Positions 7,812 to 16,798 of a DNA stretch of 54,521 nucleotides are shown piece by piece. Under the pieces are notes generated by a model. The model did not search any database, was not told where the DNA came from, and worked only from the letters and a program-made list of their open reading frames with translations. The first letter of the stretch is position 1, and every line of letters begins with the position of its first letter. A program made the translations under genes and the position numbers. This DNA comes from Terriglobia bacterium (GTDB taxonomy: Bacteria; Acidobacteriota; UBA6911), in NCBI GenBank assembly GCA_020072565.1, contig JAIQGI010000044.1, positions 1-54,521 on the forward strand, read 5' to 3'.

Positions 7812-8885
7812 ATGGCTGAGAAGCTTGAGGTAATGGTGGACGGCCAAACACGCGAATCGTGGGCCGACATACTCGCACAGTTCGAGGATGCCAACATTTA
7901 CCAGACATGGGCCTACGGTACAGTTCGTTGGGGTAGTCGCAACCTGAGCCACCTCCTCGTGAGCAAGCACGGTCATATCCTGGCCGCGGCGCAACTCCGC
8001 ATAGCCCGGCTGCCCATGCTTCCAGCGGGTATCGCTTATTTACGTTGGGGACCGCTTTGCCAGCGGAAAGGCCAGGCCCTCGACCCGGTCGTAGTCGTGG
8101 ACGTAGTAGCGCGGCTACGGGAAGAATACTGCAGGCGTCGCCGGCTGACTCTACAGGTAATTCCTAACGCCTATTCTGGCGAGGCCCGTGGCAATACCTA
8201 TGATTGGGCATTTGTGCGGTCAGCTCTACGACCTGATCCCCGCGGGTCTCGGTATCGAACAGTGATAGTCGATCTGGTCCCTCCAGCTGAAGTCATGCGC
8301 AAACGCCTAGATCAAAAATGGCGCAACCAGCTTAACCGATCGGAGAAGAACGGCCTCGTTCTCGAAGTGAGCGACAGTCCCGAGGCTTACCGCACATTCG
8401 TGAAACTGTATGAAGCAATGTGGGTGCGGAAGCGATTCAAAACCTCCGTGGATGTGGAAGAATTTCATCGTATCCTTGAACTCCTTTCTGGTTCCGCACG
8501 AATGCAGACCTTTATTGCTAAGACAGGCGGCCAGCCCATTGCAGCTTTGGTCTGCTCACTCCTGGGGGATACCGCGATTTATCTGCTCGGCGCGACCAAC
8601 GAGAAGGCGAGAGAACTAAAGGCTGCTTACTTTCTCCAATGGCAGGCCATGCTATGGCTGAAGGATCGCGGAGCCTGCTGGTACGATCTGGGTGGAATCG
8701 ATCCCCAAGCCAATCCCGGAGGGTACCATTTTAAAAGTGGTTTGAGGGGCTCGGAGGTTGCACAGTTGCCGCCATACACCTGCAATGGTAGCTGGCTCAG
8801 CCGTGCGGCAGCCTCATTCATCAATCAGCACCGCCGCGCGCTCAATGTCCTTAGGTCGGTTCCTCGCTCAGCTGCCATAGTGTGA
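7812..8885 (+). CDS. FemAB/GNAT-fold peptidyl- or aminoacyl-transferase-like protein
   Basis: This 357-residue protein has the double-GNAT architecture of FemAB/FemX-like proteins. The N-terminal part contains ANIYQTWAYGTVRWG and AAAQLRIARLPMLPAGIAYLRWGPL, typical of FemAB-like family starts. The second domain contains the KWRNQLNRSEKNGL segment, a YEAMWVRKRF helix, and WYDLGGIDPQANPGGYHFKSGLRG near the C-terminus. Members often sit in EPS clusters and are thought to attach amino acids or acyl groups to sugars or lipid-linked intermediates. The actual substrate here is unknown. It is transcribed with the flanking deacetylase and GT2 genes. Confidence 0.8.
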   Translation: MAEKLEVMVDGQTRESWADILAQFEDANIYQTWAYGTVRWGSRNLSHLLVSKHGHILAAAQLRIARLPMLPAGIAYLRWGPLCQRKGQALDPVVVVDVVARLREEYCRRRRLTLQVIPNAYSGEARGNTYDWAFVRSALRPDPRGSRYRTVIVDLVPPAEVMRKRLDQKWRNQLNRSEKNGLVLEVSDSPEAYRTFVKLYEAMWVRKRFKTSVDVEEFHRILELLSGSARMQTFIAKTGGQPIAALVCSLLGDTAIYLLGATNEKARELKAAYFLQWQAMLWLKDRGACWYDLGGIDPQANPGGYHFKSGLRGSEVAQLPPYTCNGSWLSRAAASFINQHRRALNVLRSVPRSAAIV

Positions 8886-8943
8886 TCTTGGCAATCACGA
8901 GAGACAGTTGGCTCGGCGATCTCGATCGACGCCTTGAAAAGCC

Positions 8944-9930
8944 ATGATTCTTTCCTCTGCGCCACCCATCTTGCCCAGCGCTACCGGACCAGCGCCAGAG
9001 ATTTCTGTAATCATAGTCAGTTGGAATGCATGCAGATTTCTCGAAGAATGCCTCGAGAGCCTCTCGCGCGGGGTCACGCGCTCCTATGAGGTGATTGTTG
9101 TGGACAACGCGTCGAGCGACGGTTCAGCGAACATGGTGACGGCAAGATTCCCCTGGGTGACATTGATTCAGTCAGAGGAGAACCTGGGATTCGCTAAGGG
9201 AAATAATCTGGGCATCCGCCGCAGCCGTGGAAGATACCTTGCCCTCATAAACTCCGATGTGAAAGTCCTGCCCGCCTGCCTCGATCGGCTCGCTGCGTTT
9301 CTTGACGATCGTCCCCATGTAGGCATGGTCGGGCCAAGAATCATGTACGACGATGGACGCCAACAAAGTTCCTGCCGCCGCTTTCCTGGTCTATGGAACA
9401 ACATTTGTGAGCTTTTCCGCCTCAACCGGCTTTTTCCACGCTCCGCGTTCTTCGCCGGCGAGCATATGTTCTATTTTTCCTACGACCGTGTTTGCGAAGT
9501 GGATGTTCTGGTGGGTTGCTTCATCCTTGTGCGGCGTGTGGCTGTGGAGCATGTCGGCCTTCTGGACGAGAGCTTCTGGATGTATGGCGAGGATCTTGAT
9601 TGGTGTCGCCGTTGCTGGTCAGCAGGCTGGAAGGTCATGTTCTATCCTGGAGCTGAGGCGATCCACTATTGCGGCGCTAGTTCTGCCAAAGACCCCGTGC
9701 GCTTCGGGGTTGCCCAGCAGCAGGCCCGCCTGCGGTTTTGGGCCAAACACTATTCTTGGTTAGCGCAATGCTGGTTTATAGCGATCAACGCGATCCAGTG
9801 TTGCTGTCGCCTTTTCGCCGCTGGCTTTGAGGCCTTGGCGAATAAGCCGAGGCGTCAGAACTCCGCCGTCCGTGTGCAAATGCAGATCCAGTGCCTTCGT
9901 GCAATTTGGGAATGCCTATTTGTCCGCTGA
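8944..9930 (+). CDS. Glycosyltransferase family 2 (rhamnosyltransferase-like)
   Basis: The 328-residue protein is a GT-A fold family 2 glycosyltransferase. EISVIIVSWNACRFLEECL opens the nucleotide-binding fold, VIVVDNASSDGS and NLGFAKGNNLGI follow, and INSDVKV is the DxD-equivalent metal site. A MYGEDLDWCRRCWSAGW segment matches the ED motif of rhamnosyltransferase-like members. The protein is cytoplasmic, with no transmembrane helix near the N-terminus. It should add one sugar to the growing lipid-linked repeat unit. A gap of 58 bases separates it from the FemAB-like gene, suggesting co-transcription. Confidence 0.9.
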   Translation: MILSSAPPILPSATGPAPEISVIIVSWNACRFLEECLESLSRGVTRSYEVIVVDNASSDGSANMVTARFPWVTLIQSEENLGFAKGNNLGIRRSRGRYLALINSDVKVLPACLDRLAAFLDDRPHVGMVGPRIMYDDGRQQSSCRRFPGLWNNICELFRLNRLFPRSAFFAGEHMFYFSYDRVCEVDVLVGCFILVRRVAVEHVGLLDESFWMYGEDLDWCRRCWSAGWKVMFYPGAEAIHYCGASSAKDPVRFGVAQQQARLRFWAKHYSWLAQCWFIAINAIQCCCRLFAAGFEALANKPRRQNSAVRVQMQIQCLRAIWECLFVR

Positions 9931-10081
9931 CAGCCGCAGCGGCTTAACTCAGTTAGACTTTCTGGAGCTAACTTGACCAAATGCTTACGTTTCTGCTGGA
10001 TGAAACGGTCTATCCGCAGTGATTGCGCCCTTTATTGTGCACCCGATGAAATATTGCGGTTTCAGTTGATACCTTCTTGCT

Positions 10082-10720
10082 ATGGCAATTAGCACTATGT
10101 TGATCACGAATTCTGTCAATCGCATCGCTTGGTTTTACCGGAGGAACGGTTTACGATGCACTGCTGTCCGCTTTTGTACTGCATTGAGACGCTTCTCATA
10201 TCTTGGTCGGATGGTCCTCTATGCCTGCCAGTTGCCGGGGGAGTATCTCGCCAAGACCACAGATGTATCTGTCCGACCCGTTACCCCTGCGGGTATATCG
10301 AAACCGGATTATGAATGTCTTTTAGATATTTGGAACCCCTCACTTAGGGCACACCAGCTTGCCGACCGGTTCGCGGCCGGAAGTGAACTGTGGCTGGCGA
10401 AGGTGGGCGACAAGTTAGCTGGCTTTGGATGGACCATTCAAGGACGAACCATCGAACCCTACTTCTTCCCCCTTCGGCCCGACGACGCGCATCTTTTCGA
10501 TTTCTTCGTGTTTCCTGAATTTCGTGGCCGCGGCATTAACGTAGTCCTGGTAATGGAAATCCTGGCAATGCTGAGCCAAAAACAGGTTCATCGCGCGTAT
10601 ATCGAATGTGCCGCATGGAATGATGCTGAGATTCGATCCCTTAGCAAAACAGCATTTCGCAGATATGCGGAAGCTACCCAGGTGACGCTTCTTGGCTACA
10701 CAATTGTTGTTTGGCACTAA
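10082..10720 (+). CDS. GNAT family N-acetyltransferase
   Basis: This 212-residue protein has a roughly 60-residue basic N-terminal region, then a GNAT domain. FDFFVFPEFRGRGINVVLVMEIL carries the acetyl-CoA pyrophosphate-binding motif A (RGRGIN), and a YIECAAWNDAEIRSLSKTAFRR segment matches motif B. It presumably acetylates an amino sugar or another small component of EPS synthesis, though the substrate cannot be read from sequence. It lies between a GT2 and the flippase. The 151-base gap before it has no gene. Confidence 0.78.
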   Translation: MAISTMLITNSVNRIAWFYRRNGLRCTAVRFCTALRRFSYLGRMVLYACQLPGEYLAKTTDVSVRPVTPAGISKPDYECLLDIWNPSLRAHQLADRFAAGSELWLAKVGDKLAGFGWTIQGRTIEPYFFPLRPDDAHLFDFFVFPEFRGRGINVVLVMEILAMLSQKQVHRAYIECAAWNDAEIRSLSKTAFRRYAEATQVTLLGYTIVVWH

Positions 10721-10846
10721 ACGGTTGCTGTTCAATACACATGATAAGGGTCCGTCCAACTCTGATCGGTCGCATAATAAGGTCCATTCTGCCTTTCCTG
10801 CCGCTATTTTCATGAAGGCCTTTGCTTTTAATCCGACTTAATTAAC

Positions 10847-12325
10847 ATGCCAACGGAAGAGCATTCAGCCCCATCTCGCATGCTGGTCAAAGGAACCGTG
10901 GTTTTGACCACGGGACGCGTCGCTGGATATGTCCTCTCCTTTTTGCGCAACATGATTCTGGCTCGAATGTTGGCCAAGGCTGATTACGGTTTGGCAGTCG
11001 TCTTTGGAATGGCGATGACGCTTGTCGAACTGAGCGGAAACATGCTCTTCGGACTACAACTCGTCCAGTCGAAGGAGGGAGAAAACCCGCTTTTTCAAGC
11101 TTCCGCCCAGGCCCTTCAGTTTTCCGGCGGTATCTGTAGTGGGGTGCTTCTTGCCGTCATCAGCGTGCCCATGGCACGGCTATTCAAGGTGCCCCAGGCC
11201 TGGTGGGCGTTCGCTTTGCTCGCGGTTGTACCGATATGTCAAGGATTGAGTCACCTGGATCCTGCGCGCCGTCAACGCAATCTCGATTATCTGCCGGTGG
11301 TATTGGTGGATGTTGTGCCGCAGTTCCTGATTACAGCGGCTGCCTTTCCCCTCGCCTCGTGGCTTGGAGACTATCGCGTCATCATTTGGCTGATGATCTG
11401 CAAGGCCGCCTTGGGAAGCGCCATGAGCTTTGTACTTGCCCGGCGACCCTACCGCTGGGCGTGGGAATCCGCGTACGTGCGCAGCATGCTTTCGTTTGGC
11501 TGGCCGTTGCTTTTGACTGGCTTCGTTATGTTTGGATGTCAACAAGCAGATCAAGTGCTTGTCGGCGCGGTGTTCTCATTGAACGTGCTGGCGAATTATG
11601 CGCTGGCATACTTTCTGGTGAGCATCCCGTGGTTCATTTTTGGCCAAGTGGGAGGATCGCTGATGCTGCCGCTCCTTTCCCGGGCCCAGGACGATCCCGA
11701 TTGGTTCCGCCGACAATACCGGGTGTGCGCACAAGCCTCAACCGTTGCCGGGGTTGTTATTATCCTCCCGCTCATCGTTGCGGGTGAGCAACTGGTCACC
11801 TTGCTCTTCGGGGTGAAGTATCGGGGGACCGGGATGTTTGTCGCGGTCCTGGGCGCCGCCTTTGCTTTGCGCTTTTTACGCGTTGCTTCCGCGACCTCTG
11901 CCATGGCAAAGGCGGATACGGTTAATCAGCTCTACTCGTACATCTGGCGGGCTGCCAGTCTCCCGCTTGCTCTCGGCGTTGTGCTAGCCCACGGGACTCC
12001 CCTGCAGATCGCGGCCTGCGCCGTCCTGGGGGAGGTGCTGGCCGCAATCGTGTCGCTGGTTCGACTGTGGCGACGCCAGCGCGTGCCGCTACGAGAGAGT
12101 TTCGCACCCAGCGCTTATTTACTGACGCTGGTTACCCTTGGAGTGGGATTTTCCTTTTTGGGAGGGGCAAATCTGAGCATTTGGCCCGCGATAATAATTG
12201 CAGTAGTAATGTTCTCAATTGCTGTCTGCACCGCCTGGTTCATGTTTCCCGAGGTTGGGCGCTCGTTCCTCGCAGCAATCCGCAGGAATACTCTCCTGCG
12301 CACAGTCCAGCCTGCCCGCTCATGA
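10847..12325 (+). CDS. Wzx-type oligosaccharide flippase
   Basis: The 492-residue protein is highly hydrophobic, with about 12-14 predicted membrane helices. It starts with a GTVVLTTGRVAGYVLSFLRNMILARML segment, the usual N-terminal signature of MOP-superfamily polysaccharide transporters (RfbX/Wzx). Its role would be to flip the undecaprenyl-linked repeat unit from cytoplasmic to periplasmic face. It is the last gene of the first EPS block and is followed by about 440 bp of non-coding DNA and an IS element. The reading frame is intact. Confidence 0.88.
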   Translation: MPTEEHSAPSRMLVKGTVVLTTGRVAGYVLSFLRNMILARMLAKADYGLAVVFGMAMTLVELSGNMLFGLQLVQSKEGENPLFQASAQALQFSGGICSGVLLAVISVPMARLFKVPQAWWAFALLAVVPICQGLSHLDPARRQRNLDYLPVVLVDVVPQFLITAAAFPLASWLGDYRVIIWLMICKAALGSAMSFVLARRPYRWAWESAYVRSMLSFGWPLLLTGFVMFGCQQADQVLVGAVFSLNVLANYALAYFLVSIPWFIFGQVGGSLMLPLLSRAQDDPDWFRRQYRVCAQASTVAGVVIILPLIVAGEQLVTLLFGVKYRGTGMFVAVLGAAFALRFLRVASATSAMAKADTVNQLYSYIWRAASLPLALGVVLAHGTPLQIAACAVLGEVLAAIVSLVRLWRRQRVPLRESFAPSAYLLTLVTLGVGFSFLGGANLSIWPAIIIAVVMFSIAVCTAWFMFPEVGRSFLAAIRRNTLLRTVQPARS

Positions 12326-12763
12326 CAGGTCGGCGCGATTCAAAGCCCTGGAATATCCGGCGCGGCGGCCTCGGCACACATCGAAGATTATTAGAGTTTC
12401 CCCACGAAGTTTGTGTGCGGCACGGAGCGTAGATTAACGTCGGCTTGAGTTTCAATGGCATTAGAATTGCCCCCCACGTCAGTTCTGCTTGTGGCATTGG
12501 TACTTAATGTACGCGGTTAAGAGTGCCGCGGTCAACCTTCGAGCCGCGATCTTGGCCGTCCTGAGCCTCCTCTAGTCCCAAAACAAGCGAGGTTTAAACA
12601 TGACCGTGGTCGTCGTAGTTTTTCTCAGTCGTTGGCCATTTCCCTCGCCTTGATTGTTTCCCATTGACACCACAATACACAATGAAGACAGACTTCCGCC
12701 TGCTGTTCGCTATCTTTTCGCTTTGCTTGTCTGTCTTCGATGCGCCCCTCTCTCCCTTTTCTC
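12326..12763. other. Non-coding gap between flippase gene and IS element
   Basis: I see no convincing gene in this 438-bp stretch; the open frames are short and lack family features. The left end of the neighbouring IS probably lies near its right border. Confidence 0.5.
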
Positions 12764-14377
12764 ATGTGCGCCGGCAAACCGGGATATTGCCGATGCTCTG
12801 GGTCATGAGAACTTGAGCTCCCGTATGTGGTCGAACGTGGAGAAGAACGTTTCCAGATGCTTGCTATAACTGAGGATACGAAATATCAAGCGTCGGCCGG
12901 TCTGCACGATTTGACATGGTATCTGGATGAAGCTCATCAGGAATCGCTTGAATTCCATTCGCAAGATTTCCCGGCGTGCCACGGGCGCCAGGGTCACAAG
13001 GCCATACCAGGCTTTCAGATTCCATGCCAGCGCCGCGATGACCATGTAAGCCCAGTTGGACTCCAAACCGTCCGATGGCATTCGCAACGCATTGATCCCG
13101 CTTTTCAGTTGACCAATGACGTTTTCCTGGTTGCAGCGGTCGTTGGCGAAAAAGACGACTTCCTGCATGTTCATGGTGCGATCGTTGGTGATATAGAAGA
13201 AGCACCTGACATCATCGAACAACCGGCGTTCTCCTTTTTGGATGGTCAGGTTTTTCCGCACGACCACCATCCGATAGGTCTTTTTGCAGTGCCCCGGACG
13301 ATAGTCGAACTCGGCGACTTGCTCACTCTCCAGACGGATGTTCTCGAACTCCCTCTGCTTGACCACCTGTTCTTTTACGTTATCAGGACGTTGCCGCTCT
13401 TCGGTCTTGATCTCATAGCGCGGGGGCCGTTGAAGCGCCTTCCAGTGGCTTTCCGGCAGGGCATCCGCCATATCGACGAGGTTCTTTTTGGCATCGTAGC
13501 CGAAGACAAAACCAACCTTCTCGTCCCATCGATCAAAGTTGCTGGTCAAGGAGAAATCCGTGTCGCCCCGCAGCCAGACCTTCTTGAATACCGGGATCGT
13601 GAGATCAATCGCACGGTCCATCCATACAGCCGCTCCGTCAGAAGACGGCCGGTTGCCGGGTCGATTGACCAGGTAGAGCGTCTCGCTCGTATTGGCCAGA
13701 GTCACAAGCAACGGAGCATAGCCCCAGATCCCGTTATAGGCGATGTCCATTCCTTCTTTGCACTGGCCCGTAGTTTCGGCAACGGTTCCGTCCACGTCGA
13801 TGATGCCTTCCTTCCGGAAGGAGGCGTCCTGCAAACTCCAGACCTTACGCCTGGTTTCGTTAAACGTCTCCTGGAGTCCGAATATCCAATCCTCGTCGAA
13901 TCGTCGCAGGAAATCTCCCGCCGTTGTGGGATCAGGAATCCTGTGGGCTCCGAGCGCGTTCATATAAGTCTCATCATGGCGCAGGCGCTCGATATCTTCC
14001 AGGCACGTTCCGCCGGCGAGCACGTTGTAGGCGATGTTCAACACGTGATCCGATTCCCAATACGGTACGTGGACCTTGAGCAGCACCACATTCTGGTTGA
14101 TCGCCTGATCCAATCCCAGCTTGCACACCAGCTTGTGCATAGCCCCGACGCCTCCGCAACCAACGGCACGTGTTCTCTCGGAAATCTCGTAATGGATGTT
14201 CGAGTCTTTGAACATGGGATCGAGCTGGTCCGGATACTGCTTCCGTTCCAATCGGGTTTCAAGATTTTGCTTGTCTCTGAGGTAGATTTTGTGGTTTCTT
14301 TTGTTCACCTGGAGTGTGCTCCTTTTGGTTGTAGTGGTTATTTGCTAATTCCTATTATAACCAATAAAGACGCACAT
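12764..14377 (-). mobile_element. IS1380-type insertion sequence (borders tentative)
   Basis: A complete transposase gene on the reverse strand is flanked by short non-coding margins. ATGTGCG at 12764-12770 is mirrored by CGCACAT at 14371-14377, giving an element of about 1.6 kb, close to the usual IS1380 size. The repeat is only 7 bp and I found no clear target-site duplication, so the ends are provisional. The element separates the flippase from the acetyltransferase gene and breaks the EPS cluster without visibly disrupting an ORF. Confidence 0.55.
12803..14308 (-). CDS. IS1380-family transposase
   Basis: The protein has 501 residues, the family's usual size, with a DDE-type catalytic core. 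Key segments are IIDVDGTVAETTGQCKEGMDIAYNG (first aspartate), KVWLRGDTDFSLTSNFDRWDE (second aspartate region) and FFANDRCNQENVIGQLKSGINALRMP, which carries the final glutamate in the NQENVI motif typical of IS1380-like enzymes. The frame is intact, so the element may still be active. The large forward-strand frame over the same DNA is a shadow. The start at 14308 is preceded on the reverse strand by AGGAGCAC, a plausible ribosome site. Confidence 0.9.
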   Translation of the reverse strand: MNKRNHKIYLRDKQNLETRLERKQYPDQLDPMFKDSNIHYEISERTRAVGCGGVGAMHKLVCKLGLDQAINQNVVLLKVHVPYWESDHVLNIAYNVLAGGTCLEDIERLRHDETYMNALGAHRIPDPTTAGDFLRRFDEDWIFGLQETFNETRRKVWSLQDASFRKEGIIDVDGTVAETTGQCKEGMDIAYNGIWGYAPLLVTLANTSETLYLVNRPGNRPSSDGAAVWMDRAIDLTIPVFKKVWLRGDTDFSLTSNFDRWDEKVGFVFGYDAKKNLVDMADALPESHWKALQRPPRYEIKTEERQRPDNVKEQVVKQREFENIRLESEQVAEFDYRPGHCKKTYRMVVVRKNLTIQKGERRLFDDVRCFFYITNDRTMNMQEVVFFANDRCNQENVIGQLKSGINALRMPSDGLESNWAYMVIAALAWNLKAWYGLVTLAPVARREILRMEFKRFLMSFIQIPCQIVQTGRRLIFRILSYSKHLETFFSTFDHIRELKFS

Positions 14378-14507
14378 TCCAGGGTTATTTTACCCTTTCA
14401 CGCAAACAATCACGCTGGTTTATGGTCTAGTCCTCTACACCAACATGGGCAAAAGTCAGAGCCCCAGAATTTATTTTTCTTTAGTATAATCTCTTAACCA
14501 ATCTGCG

Positions 14508-15140
14508 ATGATAACAACTTTATTACTCAACCTTTACGCCGTCAATTCCAAGCCGATACAGACAACTGTTATTCGGCTCGTCAAGACCTTAGAAAATGGG
14601 GAGATGTACTCGCCGACGCTGCGCCGGATATTCCTTAAATATCATGACATTCGCATAGGCCGATATAGCTATGGCGGATGTTTCGACGCTCAAAATATCG
14701 CATCTGGAACAACTTTTGGCGCTTATTGCTCAATCGCAAGACCTATATATATCTTCAATGGCAATCATCCATTACATTTTCGGTCAACGCATCCTTTTTT
14801 TTTTAATCCCAAGCTTGGCCTTGTTGAAACCGAGCAAATAACGCGCAAGCATCTTACGGTCGGAAATGACGTCTGGATTGGATGCAACGCCATCATTCTA
14901 CCAAGTGTGACCAAGATCGGTGACGGTGCTGTAATCGGTGCGGGTTCGGTGGTTATAACAAACGTACCGCCTTTTGCCGTAGTATTTGGCAATCCGGCGA
15001 CTATTATTAAATATAGGTTCAGCTCTGATATAATTACCGGCCTGCTTGAAGCTAAGTGGTGGACCAAGAGTATCGATGAGATAATAGCAAATAGGGAAAT
15101 CAACACTTTTACCAAACCGCTGTGGAAGGTCAAGGTTTAG
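14508..15140 (+). CDS. CatB/XAT-type hexapeptide O-acetyltransferase
   Basis: The 210-residue protein has a left-handed beta-helix of hexapeptide repeats: IRIGRYSYGG, IASGTTFGAYCSIA, LTVGNDVWIGCNAIILPSVTKIGDGAVIGAGSVV and VPPFAVVFGNPATIIKYRF. The NGNHPLHFRSTHPFFF loop includes the histidine typical of xenobiotic/serine-type acetyltransferases. Acetyl-CoA-dependent O- or N-acetylation of an EPS sugar is the likely role. The gene is visibly more AT-rich than its upstream EPS neighbours, consistent with separate acquisition next to the IS element. Confidence 0.85.
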   Translation: MITTLLLNLYAVNSKPIQTTVIRLVKTLENGEMYSPTLRRIFLKYHDIRIGRYSYGGCFDAQNIASGTTFGAYCSIARPIYIFNGNHPLHFRSTHPFFFNPKLGLVETEQITRKHLTVGNDVWIGCNAIILPSVTKIGDGAVIGAGSVVITNVPPFAVVFGNPATIIKYRFSSDIITGLLEAKWWTKSIDEIIANREINTFTKPLWKVKV

Positions 15141-15340
15141 AGCAGTGCTATATGCTGAATGGGTAGTTATCAGTATTTTTACGGTTGAGGATGCTGCTTG
15201 TTTTTGCACACACTCATTCTGCGGTAGCATGAAACGTTGTGTCTTGCCAGGGGCTCTCCCATATGGATCTCGCGTGTTTTCCCCATCCGAGACGCAGACT
15301 TTGGGAAAGTATTTTTTGCGGAGAACGCCAAAGAGGGACA

Positions 15341-16666
15341 ATGAAAATTGGCATCATGGGGACGCCTGTTAGCTCCGGTAACCGCGGCGTGCTGGCGTTG
15401 GGAGCGTCACTTATTAACCTCTGCTCGCAGGCATCTTACGGAGTCGATGTGGCGCTGTTGTTGGCGAACCGCAACAACAAACCCGTGCCCTTCCGAGTGT
15501 GCGGTGAGCCACGGCTGATTCAAGTGGTCAACTGCCGCCTTTCGCCTCGATCACGCCCCCAAGACCATTTGGTCTGGATTCTCCTGATGTCGCTCATATA
15601 CCGTTTTTTGCCTTTGAGAGCTGTGCGGGCTGCCATTGTCCGATCTACCCCTTGGATCTCGGCGCTCGCTGAGGCGGACTTCGTCGGCGACGTGCACGGT
15701 GGTGATAGCTTCAGCGACATCTATGGGCTGCAGCGGTTCGCGCTGGGATTCCTGATGGCCTGGACGGTGGTTCTAGTGAAAGGTACGATGGTACAGTTCC
15801 CGCAGACCTATGGTCCCTACCAGAATCCGCTGACCCGCTGGCTTGCACGTTTTCTCCTGAAACACTCTTCTGTCATCATGGCCCGCGACAAACAGAGCCA
15901 GAAGCTCGCCCAGGAACTGGTAGGTCCTAAAAAGGAAGTGCTACTTAGCCCGGACGTGGCCTTTTCTCTGGAGCTTATCCGGCCGGAGAGAATTGAGTTG
16001 GCCCCACCGCTTGTTGGCCCCGTTCCCCCGGATATCATTGGCCTGAACGTGAACGGATTGATGTATCACGGCGGTTACACCCGCGCCAACATGTTCGGCC
16101 TCAAGCTGGATTACGCTTCGTTCCTCCCGTCGCTCATTATCGCTCTGCTAAGCGATCATCCTGGCGAACTCTGGCTGGTCCCCCACACGTTCGCCCCGGA
16201 GGGTGATGTGGAAAGTGACCCGGAAGCATCACGCCAATTGCGCGATGCGTTGCCCCAGGAACTTCGCGCCCGCATCCGCATCGTAGGCCGCGAATACGAT
16301 CAACACGAGATCAAGGGGGTGATCGGCGAGTGCGATTTTTTCATTGGGTCGCGCATGCATGCCTGCATCGCCGCTTTGTCGCAAGGGATTCCCTGCGTCG
16401 CTGTCGCTTACAGCAGAAAGTTTGAGGGTGTGTTCGATTCCGTGAGCATGGATGATTGGGTGGTGGATGGCCGGTCCGCCACAAATGAGGAGGCAGTCCA
16501 ACGTATTATACAACTCTACAGTCGGAGAGAGGCTATCCGCGAACGATTGGTGCAAAACGCAGCGGTCGCCCGCTCCCAATTGCAGCAGATTTTTCGCAAG
16601 CTGGTGTCGGAAGGGAAATCGGGCTCACTTGTACCACCTTCCCGGGTAGCCCACGCCAGTACTTAA
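15341..16666 (+). CDS. Polysaccharide pyruvyl transferase family protein
   Basis: I place the start at ATG 15341 (KIGIMGTPVSSGNRGVLALG), which begins with the family's N-terminal beta strand and has AGAGGGA just upstream. A longer frame adds 34 residues without family character. The 441-residue protein contains GDVHGGDSFSDIYG, VQFPQTYGPYQNP, IMARDKQSQKLAQEL and the C-terminal GSRMHACIAALSQGIPCVAVAYSRKF segment of PF04230-type ketal pyruvyl transferases. It would transfer pyruvate from PEP to a sugar of the repeat unit, adding negative charge. It pairs with the iron-sulfur protein gene that follows, a combination common in EPS clusters. Confidence 0.88.
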   Translation: MKIGIMGTPVSSGNRGVLALGASLINLCSQASYGVDVALLLANRNNKPVPFRVCGEPRLIQVVNCRLSPRSRPQDHLVWILLMSLIYRFLPLRAVRAAIVRSTPWISALAEADFVGDVHGGDSFSDIYGLQRFALGFLMAWTVVLVKGTMVQFPQTYGPYQNPLTRWLARFLLKHSSVIMARDKQSQKLAQELVGPKKEVLLSPDVAFSLELIRPERIELAPPLVGPVPPDIIGLNVNGLMYHGGYTRANMFGLKLDYASFLPSLIIALLSDHPGELWLVPHTFAPEGDVESDPEASRQLRDALPQELRARIRIVGREYDQHEIKGVIGECDFFIGSRMHACIAALSQGIPCVAVAYSRKFEGVFDSVSMDDWVVDGRSATNEEAVQRIIQLYSRREAIRERLVQNAAVARSQLQQIFRKLVSEGKSGSLVPPSRVAHAST

Positions 16667-16798
16667 ACCCGAAGGTTGCGTTTCGATGGTTGAGTGATTC
16701 AAACTCTCGATCATAAGGTCTCCAGCAGATAAGCATTAACGGTTTGCAGGTATCTGATCTGCCATCTGTATTTGTGCATAGGTTAGAAACCCTTTGAC

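Noticed and set aside
10712-10733. TGGCACT...TTGC resembling a sigma-54 promoter
   Set aside because: The GG-to-GC spacing is 12 instead of 10 and it overlaps the end of the GNAT gene.
12654-14412. TGATTGTTT on both flanks of the IS (about 12650 and 14400) as terminal inverted repeats
   Set aside because: The match stops after nine bases and leaves ends far from the transposase gene; a 7-bp pair closer in fits the IS size equally well, so ends remain open.
12827-14497. 556-codon forward-strand open frame over the IS element
   Set aside because: It is the antisense shadow of the intact IS1380-type transposase, which has clear DDE-region motifs.
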